This document shows, piece after piece, positions 25,991 through 35,290 of a stretch of 64,000 bases of DNA. The position numbers were made by a program, and so were the translations under genes. Source of the stretch: UBA8437 sp963933195 (GTDB taxonomy: Bacteria > Planctomycetota > Planctomycetia > Planctomycetales > Planctomycetaceae); the NCBI GenBank assembly GCA_963933195.1, contig CAWVUS010000001.1, forward strand, positions 11,779 to 75,778. Direction: 5' to 3'. Numbering within the stretch: position 1 is the first letter of the stretch; every line of letters begins with the position of its first letter. Under the pieces are notes generated by a model that ran no database searches, was not told the DNA's origin, and worked only from the letters and a program-made list of their open reading frames with translations.

Positions 25991-25996
25991 TAGAAT
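25991..25996 (+). promoter_or_regulatory. Possible -10 element before the MFS gene
   Basis: TAGAAT preceded by C, 59 bases before the GTG start of the MFS gene. No good -35 lies 16-18 bases upstream; TTGACA at 25958 is 27 bases away, too far. Listed because the same CTAGAAT recurs before other genes. Confidence 0.3.
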
Positions 25997-26054
25997 CGCT
26001 GTTTCCCCCAACCTTACCCGCCGCATCCGGATTCTCCACGATCCGACTTCCCGC

Positions 26055-27398
26055 GTGACCACTCCCACCTGCTCCACCACCTCGCCGGTCTACAACCGGT
26101 TGTTCTGGTTGACCTTTGCCGCCAACACGGTGCTGGTACTGGCCAACGCGCTGACATTTCGCTTTGCCGAATTTGTCACGTTCCTGGGTGGGACCGAACA
26201 ACTGACCGGAACGGTGATCGCCCTGGGTGTCCTCGCGTCTGTCGCCGTACGTTTCCGACTTGGCCAGGACATCGACGCTTGTGGCACCAGGCGGCTGTGG
26301 CTCGTCAGCACCCTTCTGTTTCTGACCGCCTGCGGACTTCTAATTCTCACCGAGACCATCTCCTGGATCCTCTACAGCGCCCGCATCGCCTTCTCGATTG
26401 GCATTGCCGGTATGTTCACCTGTTCGATGGTCAACATCCAGAACGTGGTTCCGGCCGCAAGAAGAACTGAGGCCATCGGCAGTCTCGGCACCAGTGGCTT
26501 CCTCGGCATGATCGCCGGCTCTCTACTGGGCGACCTGGTTTTCGCAACGTTGCCTGACGGAAGCGTTCGTTTCACTGTTCTTTTCGCTGCGGCACTGGCA
26601 CTTGGCTGCATCTATCTGGCCCTGGTGATGGTGATCACCCGTGGCCAAAACCGCCCGGAAACGCGCCAGCTCGCCCCACCCATCCACCAGTTGATCCGGC
26701 AATACTGGCCCGGATCGGTGATGCTGGTGGCCCTGGTGATGGGTGCCGGACTCGTGGTGACCAGCGTGTTCCTGACGCGGATGGCCACCCAGCGTGGAAT
26801 CTCCAACATCGGTTCTTTTTTCGTTGGATACAGTCTCGCGGCCCTGGCCTGCCGTATCGGCACGCGACGCTGGAGCCGCACGGTGGGACGCCGACGGATG
26901 ATCGGCCTGGGACTGGGCGGACACGCCGTAGGTCACCTGTTGTTGATGACCGTCTGGAGCGAATGGCAACTGGCCATCCCCGCAGTTTTCTGCGGACTCG
27001 GTCACGGCCTGCTGTTCCCCGCGGTCACGTCCCTGGGTTCTGGCAGCTTCCCTGTCCGGTTCCGTGGCACTGGCACCACAATTGCCCTGGGCATGTGCGA
27101 ACTGGGTGTGGCGATCTTCTCACCACTGATGGGCTGGATCATTGACGCGTGGGGGTTCAACACCATGTACGCGTTCTCCGTCACGCTGACCGTCACGCTC
27201 GGCACCGTCTATCTCGTTCGATCACGTCACCTGGTCGACGACGAGAGAATCGGGGCGACCCGATCCATCGTCGAAACCGGCCCCGAGCCAGCAGTCACCT
27301 CGTCGGTGTCCGTCCGCAACGCCCGTTCCCCCGTGACAGACACCGATCTTCAAATCCCCGTACTGCCGCCGGACAAGAGCGTCGAGGTTTCAGCCTGA
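26055..27398 (+). CDS. Major facilitator superfamily transporter
   Basis: A 447-residue membrane protein with about twelve hydrophobic segments. The loop between helices 2 and 3 reads RFRLGQDIDACGTRRLWLVS, matching the MFS signature G-x3-D-x2-G-R-R/K in a modified form, and a second copy occurs as RRWSRTVGRRRMIGLGL near the middle. The last 60 residues are a hydrophilic cytoplasmic tail. Substrate unknown. Start GTG at 26055. Its last nine bases overlap the end of the convergent small gene. Confidence 0.88.
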   Translation: MTTPTCSTTSPVYNRLFWLTFAANTVLVLANALTFRFAEFVTFLGGTEQLTGTVIALGVLASVAVRFRLGQDIDACGTRRLWLVSTLLFLTACGLLILTETISWILYSARIAFSIGIAGMFTCSMVNIQNVVPAARRTEAIGSLGTSGFLGMIAGSLLGDLVFATLPDGSVRFTVLFAAALALGCIYLALVMVITRGQNRPETRQLAPPIHQLIRQYWPGSVMLVALVMGAGLVVTSVFLTRMATQRGISNIGSFFVGYSLAALACRIGTRRWSRTVGRRRMIGLGLGGHAVGHLLLMTVWSEWQLAIPAVFCGLGHGLLFPAVTSLGSGSFPVRFRGTGTTIALGMCELGVAIFSPLMGWIIDAWGFNTMYAFSVTLTVTLGTVYLVRSRHLVDDERIGATRSIVETGPEPAVTSSVSVRNARSPVTDTDLQIPVLPPDKSVEVSA

Positions 27399-27677
27399 CG
27401 GCTTGCGTCCGATCCCCTTTTGCAGATCGGCAACCAACTCGGCTAGCACCGACGCGTCCCGCGATGCCAGCACGTGCTTGATCCGGCTGGGAACGACCTC
27501 CAACCTCTCGAGCAGCGCCTCGGTCCTCTCCCAGAGCTTGTCCTTGGCGGCCTTGGACTCGGCCAGGTACAAGCTCGTGACGAGTTCACTGAGTTTGCCC
27601 TCGTCGATCTGCTCACGATTCTCGTAGTACCGCTGGATCACGCCCTGCTGGAACTTGCTGTATTCACGTTTCGCCAT
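27390..27677 (-). CDS. Small helical protein, function unknown
   Basis: A 95-residue, highly charged helical protein: MAKREYSKFQQGVIQRYYEN at the start, then a long amphipathic stretch with alternating acidic and basic residues (LYLAESKAAKDKLWERTEAL) and a Gly-Ile-Gly-Arg-Lys C-terminus. No membrane segment or cofactor motif. The ATG at 27677 is chosen because the conserved-looking sequence begins there; the frame is open 49 codons further but that part looks like spacer. It is divergent from the SMP-30-like gene and overlaps the MFS gene tail to tail by nine bases. I do not recognise a function. Confidence 0.65.
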   Translation of the reverse strand: MAKREYSKFQQGVIQRYYENREQIDEGKLSELVTSLYLAESKAAKDKLWERTEALLERLEVVPSRIKHVLASRDASVLAELVADLQKGIGRKPSG

Positions 27678-27739
27678 CAGACCAGACCTGCTTCGTGACG
27701 GAAATTCTGCTCCTGTTCTTCTATCGGCATTCGACACCG

Positions 27740-27769
27740 TTGACGTCCCGCGAATCACCGCGCTACGAT
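27740..27769 (+). promoter_or_regulatory. Promoter of the SMP-30-like gene
   Basis: TTGACG, 18 bases, TACGAT preceded by C. Five of six matches at -35 and four of six or better at -10. Predicted transcription start about 27776, 47 bases before the ATG. Confidence 0.55.
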
Positions 27770-27822
27770 GTCGACCACAAAATCGCCCCCCTGGTACCTT
27801 CTCCGAATACGACTGGGCCATC

Positions 27823-28872
27823 ATGCTCCAATCACCTCACCAACTCACCCGTCGATCGTTCCTGGCCGCTGCCGCCGTCGCCGGATTGCCGGGCACGTCC
27901 ACACAGGCCGCCGGCATTTCGAAGCGTTACGACAAACTCAGCCGCCGCGGCCTTCTGGGTGAGGTGGTGATCGAGACCAAGGTCAAGGACAAGAAGATCT
28001 TCACCGAGGGACCAGCGGTAGACGCCCGCGGGCTGGTCTACTTCACCAACGTTCCAGCCGAGAAGATCCTGACATGGGACCCGGTTCGAAAAAAACTGTC
28101 CGTGTTTCGCACTCCGAGCAACAAAGCCAACGGCCTGCTGTTTGATCCGGCCGGCCGTTTGCTCGCATGCGAGGGTGGAGCAGGACGCGTCACGCGGACC
28201 GATCTCGGCACCGGCAAGATCACCGTGCTGGCCGACGAGTACGAGAACTTCCCGCTCGCCGCGCCCAATGACCTGGCATTGCTGAAATCCGGCACCCTGT
28301 TTTTCACCTCTCGTCCAGGCACTCCCGACCCAACAAAGGGCAACCCCAACGCCGTCTACCAACTCGACCTGGGAACCAAGCAGCCTGGTGGCCGGATCCT
28401 GCACCGGGTGCTCGAGTGGAAGACCATCCACATGCCCAACGGCATCGTGTCCTCGCCCGACGACAAGGTGCTCTACCTGATCGAAGCCCACCCTGACGCC
28501 GGGCACCATCGCTTGATCTACGCCTACCAACTCGACAGTGACACCTGTTGGACCAAGCCACGGACCCTGATCAACTTCTCGCCAGGGCGTAGCGGTGACG
28601 GCATGTGCATCGATTCGGAGGGAAATCTCTACATCGCCGCGGGACTGCACAAGACCCGCAAGACCAGCGAAACACTCGACACCCGCCCAGGGATTCACGT
28701 CGTCTCACCCGAGGGCAAACTGCTGGACTTCGTTGAGACACCCGTCGACACGATCACCAACTGTGCGTTCGGTGGCAAGGATCTCCGGTCACTCTACGTC
28801 ACTTGCGGCCCCTACCTACTGAGCATCCGTACGCGAATCCCCGGCAAGGCGGCTTATCGCCCCGGGAAATGA
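27823..28872 (+). CDS. SMP-30/gluconolactonase-type beta-propeller, Tat-exported
   Basis: A 349-residue protein. The N-terminus TRRSFLAAAAVAGLPG is a twin-arginine signal, implying folding before export, usual for metal-containing enzymes. The mature part is a six-bladed SMP-30/gluconolactonase propeller: FTEGPAVDARGLVYFTN supplies the metal-binding glutamate, APNDLALLKSGTLFFTSRPG and MPNGIVSSPDDKVLYLIE the further metal ligands and D-rich loop, and RSGDGMCIDSEGNLYIAAG the last blade. It probably hydrolyses a sugar lactone outside the cytoplasm. ATG 27823 begins the Tat signal. Confidence 0.88.
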   Translation: MLQSPHQLTRRSFLAAAAVAGLPGTSTQAAGISKRYDKLSRRGLLGEVVIETKVKDKKIFTEGPAVDARGLVYFTNVPAEKILTWDPVRKKLSVFRTPSNKANGLLFDPAGRLLACEGGAGRVTRTDLGTGKITVLADEYENFPLAAPNDLALLKSGTLFFTSRPGTPDPTKGNPNAVYQLDLGTKQPGGRILHRVLEWKTIHMPNGIVSSPDDKVLYLIEAHPDAGHHRLIYAYQLDSDTCWTKPRTLINFSPGRSGDGMCIDSEGNLYIAAGLHKTRKTSETLDTRPGIHVVSPEGKLLDFVETPVDTITNCAFGGKDLRSLYVTCGPYLLSIRTRIPGKAAYRPGK

Positions 28873-28901
28873 ATTCGCCGTGAACCGACCGAATGGGCCG
28901 A

Positions 28902-29990
28902 TCAATTCGATCGACGATAAAATGGCAGCTTGACCACCTCCGCCGCCACCCGTTTGCCTCGCACATCAACCTCCAGAGCCGTGCCCACTTCGGACACTCC
29001 CGGCTCAACGTAGGCCATCGCGATCGCCATCTCCAGCGTCGGAGAAAACGTCCCACTGGTGACCTCGCCCACGGTCGCCTCGCCGCTGACAACCATGGCC
29101 CCCTCGCGGGCAATTCTCCGTCCATCCAACTTCAGTCCCACCCGTCTCTTCCGGTCGCTCCGGTCCCGTGCCACCACCGCCGCCTCGCGACCGATAAAAT
29201 CGGCCGCGTCCGGCTTCACCGCAAACCCCAGCCCGGCGGTGTAGGGATCGGTGAGTTCATTCAGTTCATGGCCATACAGCGGCATCGCGGCCTCCAGCCG
29301 CAACGTGTCACGGCAGCCCAGACCGCAGGCCACCGTTTCACCGCCCGCCAGAACGCTCTCCCACAGGATCGCACCGGCCTCCGACGGCACGATCAACTCG
29401 AATCCATCCTCGCCCGTGTATCCGGTACGACTGACGCGAGCCGGGTGTCCCAAAACGATTCCCGTTTCACAGCGGTAATAGCCCATCGTGGCCACATCGA
29501 TGTCGGTCACGGCTGCGACCACGTCGACTGCACCGGGCCCCTGCACCGCAACCATCGCCCACTCCACGGTCCGATCCACCACCTCGACATCGAAACCCGC
29601 ACGATGGCTCTCGATCCACTCGACGATCTTCAATCGGTTGGAGGCGTTGACGACCAGCAGGTAATCATCCTGGAACCTGTACACCAGGACATCGTCGAGA
29701 ATGCCACCGTCATCACGGCACACCAGCGCGTAACACACACGGCCCGTCCCCAACGACTCGATGTCATTGGTCACCAGGCTGTCAATCAATCGACAGGCAT
29801 CGGGACCGGAAAACGTCAGGCGGCCCATGTGTGCGATATCGAACAGCCCGATGGAGGTGCGGACCGCCGTGTGCTCCTCGATGATCGAAGTGTACTGCAC
29901 CGGCATTTCCCAACCGGCAAAGTCGACCAGTCGACCGCCATGATCCTGGTGCCAGGCATGAAACGGTGTTTTCAACAACGCTTCTGTCAT
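28902..29990 (-). CDS. gcvT: Aminomethyltransferase (glycine cleavage T protein)
   Basis: A 362-residue enzyme that transfers the aminomethyl carbon of glycine to tetrahydrofolate and releases ammonia. Visible: HGGRLVDFAGWEMPVQY, SIGLFDIAHMGRL, the folate-site VLGHPARVSRTGYTGEDGFE and a C-terminal barrel with YVEPGVSEVGTALEVDVRGK. ATG 29990 gives the usual start MTEALLKTPFHAWH. The other cleavage genes gcvH and gcvP are not adjacent; the next gene upstream is RNase R, and no glycine riboswitch-like leader was seen in the 88-base spacer. Confidence 0.95.
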   Translation of the reverse strand: MTEALLKTPFHAWHQDHGGRLVDFAGWEMPVQYTSIIEEHTAVRTSIGLFDIAHMGRLTFSGPDACRLIDSLVTNDIESLGTGRVCYALVCRDDGGILDDVLVYRFQDDYLLVVNASNRLKIVEWIESHRAGFDVEVVDRTVEWAMVAVQGPGAVDVVAAVTDIDVATMGYYRCETGIVLGHPARVSRTGYTGEDGFELIVPSEAGAILWESVLAGGETVACGLGCRDTLRLEAAMPLYGHELNELTDPYTAGLGFAVKPDAADFIGREAAVVARDRSDRKRRVGLKLDGRRIAREGAMVVSGEATVGEVTSGTFSPTLEMAIAMAYVEPGVSEVGTALEVDVRGKRVAAEVVKLPFYRRSN

Positions 29991-30078
29991 AGATTCTCTC
30001 GCTCGTTTCCTGCGGCAATCCAACTCGACCGAGGCCGTTTCGACGCACGTTGAACCTCGGCGCGGCTGATGTCAAGCG

Positions 30079-32175
30079 TCACCGCCGACCGCGCCGCCCT
30101 CGACCACCTCGGCGGCCACCACGTTTCCCGGCACCACGCGGTCGACTGCGGCCACCCGCATCCGAAGTTCGCGACGACCGCTTGCCCGAAGTGCCGCCCT
30201 CTTCCCGACGTCGTATCGTGCCACTGCGAGCGTCCATCGCGAAACGAATGCTGCGATCATCCAGGTCCACGGCAACAATCTTGACCCGTACCGCATCACC
30301 CAGCCGAAAGCTCCGCCCGGTCCGGCGCCCCGTCAGCGTCAGTTCGCCTCGGTCGAAGTCAAAGAAATCATTCGCCGCCAGTTCGCTCACGTGAACCAGA
30401 GACTCCACCGGGATCCCCACTCCCCGGCAAATGACACCGAATTTTTCTACTCCGACCACCACCGCATCGATCATCTCGCCTCGCCGGTTGTCCAGGTAAT
30501 GCAACAACTTCAACTGGATCAGCGCCCGCTCGGCCTGCTCGGCTCGACGCTCGGTCACCGAACACGATCGTCCCAGCCTGGTCGCCTTCGCATCGGTCAA
30601 ACCCTTTGACCGTTTCCCGGTGGCGATCGCCGTGATCATGCGGTGAATCACCAGGTCGGGATACCGGCGAATCGGGCTGGTGAAGTGACAATAATCTTCA
30701 GCAGCCAGTGCGTAGTGTCCATCCTCTCGGCCGGTGTACTCGGCCTGCTTGAAACTTCGCAACAACGCGTAATTGACAGCATGGCTCAGGGGACCACCGG
30801 AAGCCGAATCGATCAGCGCCTGCAGGGCGGGCCTGGACTGGGGCCGATCCAGCCGGAAGCCGAGTCCTGAGACAAAGGTGGCGAATTGTCTGAGCTTTGC
30901 TGGACTGGGGGAGGGATGTACGCGACGCAGGAACACCAGCCCGCGACCTGTGAGTTCCCCGGCGACGGCCATGTTGGCCGCCAGCATGAATTCCTCGATC
31001 ACCTGGTGACTCTCGTCGTGAACCGCCTCCTGGATCGACTCGACCCCTCCCTGGCGATCCAACTCAATCCGCACCTCCGGCAGATGCAATTCCAACGCGC
31101 CGGCGTCGAACCGACGACGCCGTAGCAGGCGACTCAGCCGGTGCATGTCAGCCAACAGGCGTCGCACTGGCACTGCCACTCGACCAGGAAACCCGTCGGG
31201 ATCGGACAACAGTCCACTGACCTCCTCGTAACTGAATCGCCTGTCCACGCGGATGGCCGCCTTGGCGAATTCGACATGACGCACGACTCCCTCGTCGGTG
31301 TACTCGATCATCGCAGAGAGCACATACCGGAGCCGTTTTTGCTGCAGGCTGGCCAATCCGTTTGAGAGCAATTCCGGCAGCATCGGGATCACCTGGCCGG
31401 GCAGATACACGCTGGTCCCCCGTAGCCGGGCTTCACGATCGAGCGCTCCCCCGGCACGCACAAAATGAGACACGTCGGCGATGTGAACCCCCAGCCGCCA
31501 GCCACCGTCCTCAAGAGCCTCCAGTGAGATCGCGTCGTCAAAATCACGAGCATCGGCGGGATCAATCGTGACAACCGTCAAGTCCGTGAAGTCCTGTCGA
31601 TCACCGATCACCTCATCGTCGAATGCCGCCGCGACATCACGGACCTCCTGCAGTACCTCCTCGGGAAACTCGCCCGGCAACCCGTACTCGTGGATCACCG
31701 TCTGTTGATCCACCCCCGGAAGGTCCCGAGCACCGAGCACCTCGACGACCACCCCCTCGCCCGCCCGATTCTGGTCGGGAAAATGCAGGATCTCGAGTAC
31801 GACCTGGTCACCTGGCCGAGCCCCCCGGGCCGCGGGGTCACCCACCTCGATCGGGCCCTCGAACAGGCCCCGGTCGACCCGCACCAGGCCACGGCCGTCA
31901 CGTTCGAAATAGCGACCCACAAACCGGGTTTTCACTCTCTCGAGAACCGCGACCACCTCGCCGCAACGACTTCCACCACCGCGCCGACCTCCGGTCATGC
32001 GGACGCGAACGGTGTCACCGTCGAAAGCCCCGTGCATGTCCGAGGCCTTGATGAACAACTCCGCCGGTGGCACCGCGTCGTCACGCGACGGCAATCGAAA
32101 GAAGCCAGCCCCCCGAGCGGTCCGTTGCACGGGCCCCTCGAATACCGTCGATCCGCGTGAATCGCGTCGTCCCAC
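30079..32175 (-). CDS. rnr: Ribonuclease R
   Basis: A 698-residue 3'-5' exoribonuclease. Cold-shock-like domains occupy about 1-165; the RNB catalytic domain follows with IDPADARDFDDAIS (about 205-218), whose aspartates bind magnesium, then HIADVSHFVRAGGALD and TSPIRRYPDLVIHRM; an S1 domain (about 560-645, VVVGVEKFGVICRGVGIPVE) precedes a strongly basic tail rich in Arg and Gly (RPRGAGKRGGRRGGRGRRGR). Start GTG 32175, six bases after the stop of the upstream exonuclease gene, so the two form an RNA-decay operon. Shorter than E. coli RNase R (about 813). Confidence 0.93.
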   Translation of the reverse strand: MGRRDSRGSTVFEGPVQRTARGAGFFRLPSRDDAVPPAELFIKASDMHGAFDGDTVRVRMTGGRRGGGSRCGEVVAVLERVKTRFVGRYFERDGRGLVRVDRGLFEGPIEVGDPAARGARPGDQVVLEILHFPDQNRAGEGVVVEVLGARDLPGVDQQTVIHEYGLPGEFPEEVLQEVRDVAAAFDDEVIGDRQDFTDLTVVTIDPADARDFDDAISLEALEDGGWRLGVHIADVSHFVRAGGALDREARLRGTSVYLPGQVIPMLPELLSNGLASLQQKRLRYVLSAMIEYTDEGVVRHVEFAKAAIRVDRRFSYEEVSGLLSDPDGFPGRVAVPVRRLLADMHRLSRLLRRRRFDAGALELHLPEVRIELDRQGGVESIQEAVHDESHQVIEEFMLAANMAVAGELTGRGLVFLRRVHPSPSPAKLRQFATFVSGLGFRLDRPQSRPALQALIDSASGGPLSHAVNYALLRSFKQAEYTGREDGHYALAAEDYCHFTSPIRRYPDLVIHRMITAIATGKRSKGLTDAKATRLGRSCSVTERRAEQAERALIQLKLLHYLDNRRGEMIDAVVVGVEKFGVICRGVGIPVESLVHVSELAANDFFDFDRGELTLTGRRTGRSFRLGDAVRVKIVAVDLDDRSIRFAMDARSGTIRRREEGGTSGKRSSRTSDAGGRSRPRGAGKRGGRRGGRGRRGRR

Positions 32176-32181
32176 CGCCGG

Positions 32182-33192
32182 CTAAACCCCGCTATTCATG
32201 GAAGAGCTGGACGGGTCACCCGAATCCCGTCCCTTGTAGAACTTTCGACCCAGTCGCGGAACATAACTGGTCCAGACCGACTGCCGATTGGGGTCACTGT
32301 TGATCACGTCCATCGTCTCGTTCAACCGGGCGTCGAGATTGTCCAGGTGGTGTAACGCGATCGCCTCGGGCGTCATCGGCACCCGTGGGCTGCCTGTTTC
32401 GAGCGAACCGTGATGGCTGACGACCAGGTGTTTGAGTTGCAGCAGCAGGTCCCTATCGAATTCTCGGCCTGTTCGCTCGACACACTCGACGACCTTCACC
32501 TCCAGGTCCTCAAGTATCAGCACGATGTGACCCAACAACTGGCCCTCATCGGTGTAGGCGAGTGTGCCATCGACTGAAATCTCACGGACCTTACCGAGAT
32601 CATGCAGGAACACGCCGGCCAGCAACAGGTCACGATTCAAGAACGGATACAGTGCTGCGATGCGGTCACCCGCCTCCAGTAGCGTGGCGACGTGCTCGAG
32701 CAGCCCTCCGCGAAAAGCGTGATGAATCTTGATTCCTGCCACGCCCTTGGCAAAGGCCGACACGAGTTGTTCGTCATCCAGAAAACACGACATCAATTCG
32801 CGGAGATCGTCATTCTGCAAATCCCGTAACAACTCGTTGACCCGAACCAGCTGTCGTTCCGCCGCCTCGGTGCGATCCTCCTCGAAATCCTCGGTCTGCA
32901 CCGTCTTCGCATCGACCAGATCAATCCGGGTCAAGATCGTCTGCAACGCCCCCTGGTACAGCTGCACCTTGCCTTCGATCCGAACGAAATCACCCGTATC
33001 GAATCCCGCAGCCATCTCCTCGGTGATATTCCACATCAACCCGTGAACCACCCCGGTGCGATCCCTCAGGTGAACCAGCAGGTAGAGATCACCGTTGCGG
33101 TTGGCCCGGAGTTGCTTCTCGGCCAGCAAATAGATCTCGTCGATCGATTGGCCATTGCGGAGATGTTCGACGTATTGACGGGGCATGGGCAT
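32182..33192 (-). CDS. YhaM/Cbf1-type 3'-5' exonuclease (OB fold plus HD domain)
   Basis: A 336-residue protein with an N-terminal OB-fold nucleic-acid-binding domain (about 15-95; DLYLLVHLRDRTGVVHGLMW) and a C-terminal HD phosphohydrolase domain: HHAFRGGLLEHV, FLHDLGK and later LVVSHHGSLETGS supply the metal-binding His/Asp residues. This matches the B. subtilis YhaM family, which removes nucleotides from RNA or single-stranded DNA 3' ends. Two ATG codons (33192, 33186) are possible starts. It is first in a two-gene unit with RNase R and divergent from proS. Confidence 0.88.
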   Translation of the reverse strand: MPMPRQYVEHLRNGQSIDEIYLLAEKQLRANRNGDLYLLVHLRDRTGVVHGLMWNITEEMAAGFDTGDFVRIEGKVQLYQGALQTILTRIDLVDAKTVQTEDFEEDRTEAAERQLVRVNELLRDLQNDDLRELMSCFLDDEQLVSAFAKGVAGIKIHHAFRGGLLEHVATLLEAGDRIAALYPFLNRDLLLAGVFLHDLGKVREISVDGTLAYTDEGQLLGHIVLILEDLEVKVVECVERTGREFDRDLLLQLKHLVVSHHGSLETGSPRVPMTPEAIALHHLDNLDARLNETMDVINSDPNRQSVWTSYVPRLGRKFYKGRDSGDPSSSSMNSGV

Positions 33193-33235
33193 TGGCGGAA
33201 AAGAGGATTCGACAGCCCACCGGGGACCGCCGCCG

Positions 33236-33241
33236 ATTCTA
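33236..33241 (-). promoter_or_regulatory. Possible -10 element of the YhaM-RNase R unit
   Basis: On the minus strand TAGAAT preceded by C, 44 bases before the start at 33192. The -35 region is weak. The divergent proS spacer carries the same element on the other strand. Confidence 0.35.
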
Positions 33242-33314
33242 GGCCGCGACCTGATCCAACGACAGGCCAGCCCACTTCAGAGTTTCGTCCGTGTCCCGCC
33301 TCTGGACTCTCTGC

Positions 33315-33320
33315 TAGAAT
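33315..33320 (+). promoter_or_regulatory. Possible -10 element of proS
   Basis: TAGAAT preceded by CTGC, 80 bases before the GTG start. No convincing -35 box; a TGC just upstream resembles an extended -10. Confidence 0.35.
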
Positions 33321-33399
33321 CCCGACTTCGAACGGCCGATCGACTGCTCGAAGGATTGCCCAAACCAGTACAGCCCCCTTGGGGTCCGGGAGATCAAGC

Positions 33400-35148
33400 G
33401 TGCGCTGGAGCCAGACACTGATTCCGACGATGAAGGAAGTCCCTTCCGATGCCGAGATTCCCAGTCACCAGCTGATGTTGCGAGCCGGATTGATCCGCCA
33501 GGTCATGGCTGGCGCTTACACCTACCTGCCCCTGGGTTGGCGAGCGGTCCGGAAGGTTGAGGCCATCGTCCGCGAGGAGATGGAGAAAGCCGGTGCTATC
33601 GAACTGTTCATGCCAGCATTGTGTCCGGCGGAACTGTGGGAACAAACCGGCCGGATCGATGACTATGGCAACGCCCTGGTCAAGTTCCCGATGATCCGCG
33701 GCGACCGCGAAATCCGCGTCGTGCTCGGGCCAACCCACGAGGAAGTGGTCACCGACTTGATGGCCAAGCAGATCAAGAGCTACCGGCAACTGCCCATCAC
33801 CGTCTTCCAGATCCAGACCAAGTTTCGCAATGAAGAACGGCCTCGCTTCGGGGTCATGCGGACCAGTGAATTCCAGATGAAAGACGCCTACAGCTTCGGC
33901 ACCAACCTGGAACAGCTCAACGACGCCTACGACCAGATGTACCACGCCTACCGACGGATCTTCTCCCGCTGTGGCCTGGATTACCGGCCCGTCGAAGCCG
34001 AGAGCGGTCCGATCGGCGGCGACGCATCCCACGAGTTCATGGTGCCCGCCGACAGCGGCGAAGATGAAATCGTACATTGCAACAGCTGCGACTACGCCGC
34101 CAACACCGAGCGAGCCGAAACAGGACGACCGGCTCCAACAGTGACCATCGCTGAACAGATGGCTCCACTGGCCACCGTCGAAACCCCCGATGCCGGGAGT
34201 ATCGAACAGGTCAGCCGGATGCTCGGATGTGAACCGTCCCAGATGATCAAAACGCTCATCTACTCGATCGACGACAACCCCGTTGCGGTGCTGGTTCGTG
34301 GTGATCACGAAGCCAACGAAGCAAAGATCCGTCGCGCCGTCGATGGACAATCGATCGAACTGGCAGACCCGGAAACGATCCGGAACGTGACAGGCGCCCC
34401 GGTCGGCTTCGCCGGTCCCGTCGGACTCGACTGCCCCCTGCTGGCCGATCACGACGTGGTCGAGATCATCGATGCGGTGACGGGAGCCAACCAGGCTGAC
34501 GCGCACCTGAGCGGAGTCAACATTGGCCGAGACTACTCGCTGGAGAATTCTCACGATCTCAGGATGGCCACCGCAGACGACCCGTGTCCGCGCTGCGACG
34601 GATCTCTGGAACTCGCACGCGGTATCGAGGTCGGGCACGTCTTCAAGCTCGGCACCAAGTACTCCACGGCACTCTCGGCCGAGTATCTCGATGAAAACGA
34701 AGACAAGCACCCAATGCTGATGGGATGTTACGGGATCGGCATCAATCGCATCGTGGCCGCCACGGCGGAAACGTCCTACGACGACAATGGGCTCATCTGG
34801 CCCCTTTCGATCGCCCCCTACCAGGTGCTCGTCATTCCTCTGAATATCGGAGACGAGGAAGTCATGGCCACTGCCGAATCGATCTATGAACAACTCGGCT
34901 CCAACGGCGTGGATGTCCTGATGGACGACCGCAAGGCACGCCCCGGGTTCAAATTCAAGGACGCGGACCTGGTCGGAATACCACTGAGGATCATCGTGGG
35001 CGGCAAGGGCCTGGCCGATGGCGTCGTCGAACTCAAATGGCGGACCGACGACGACGCTCGACGTGTTCCTCTCGACCAAATCGTCACCACCGTGGGAGAG
35101 GACATTGCCGCCAGAACCGCGGCTGAAGCCGATTCCGTGCCGGCATAA
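33400..35148 (+). CDS. proS: Proline-tRNA ligase (bacterial type)
   Basis: A 582-residue class II synthetase. The N-terminus RWSQTLIPTMKEVPSDAEIP is the canonical bacterial ProRS start, which fixes the GTG at 33400 (GGGAG upstream). Motif 2 (FRNEERPRFGVMRTSEFQMKD) and motif 3 (LMGCYGIGINRIVAA) are intact. Between them lies the INS editing domain (about 225-390) that hydrolyses mischarged Ala-tRNA(Pro). The C-terminal anticodon-binding domain contains LMDDRKARPGFKFKDADLVG and ends with a short Ala-rich tail. Confidence 0.96.
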   Translation: MRWSQTLIPTMKEVPSDAEIPSHQLMLRAGLIRQVMAGAYTYLPLGWRAVRKVEAIVREEMEKAGAIELFMPALCPAELWEQTGRIDDYGNALVKFPMIRGDREIRVVLGPTHEEVVTDLMAKQIKSYRQLPITVFQIQTKFRNEERPRFGVMRTSEFQMKDAYSFGTNLEQLNDAYDQMYHAYRRIFSRCGLDYRPVEAESGPIGGDASHEFMVPADSGEDEIVHCNSCDYAANTERAETGRPAPTVTIAEQMAPLATVETPDAGSIEQVSRMLGCEPSQMIKTLIYSIDDNPVAVLVRGDHEANEAKIRRAVDGQSIELADPETIRNVTGAPVGFAGPVGLDCPLLADHDVVEIIDAVTGANQADAHLSGVNIGRDYSLENSHDLRMATADDPCPRCDGSLELARGIEVGHVFKLGTKYSTALSAEYLDENEDKHPMLMGCYGIGINRIVAATAETSYDDNGLIWPLSIAPYQVLVIPLNIGDEEVMATAESIYEQLGSNGVDVLMDDRKARPGFKFKDADLVGIPLRIIVGGKGLADGVVELKWRTDDDARRVPLDQIVTTVGEDIAARTAAEADSVPA

Positions 35149-35211
35149 CCATCCCGGCCCTCTCATTCAACACAACCAGTTGCTATTGCTCAACTTGCGC
35201 TGTCCGCTAAT

Positions 35212-35239
35212 TTGCTCCGCCACGACACGGGCCTAGACT
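35212..35239 (+). promoter_or_regulatory. Possible promoter of the ALDH-SDR pair
   Basis: TTGCTC, 16 bases, TAGACT preceded by C, ending 51 bases before the ATG of the aldehyde dehydrogenase gene. Three to four matches in each box; plausible but not strong. Confidence 0.35.
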
Positions 35240-35290
35240 TCACGAGATCGCGACCGCGACCTTGAGCCGGACTAGACCAAGAGCCCCCCG

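Noticed and set aside
28893..30053. A 386-codon plus-strand open frame opposite gcvT
   Set aside because: Shadow of gcvT, His/Arg-rich and without a ribosome site.
29991..30078. A glycine riboswitch before gcvT
   Set aside because: The spacer is only 88 bases and shows no tandem aptamer-like pairing.
33394..35166. A 590-codon minus-strand open frame opposite proS
   Set aside because: Shadow of proS; composition is not protein-like and the conserved synthetase motifs are on the plus strand.
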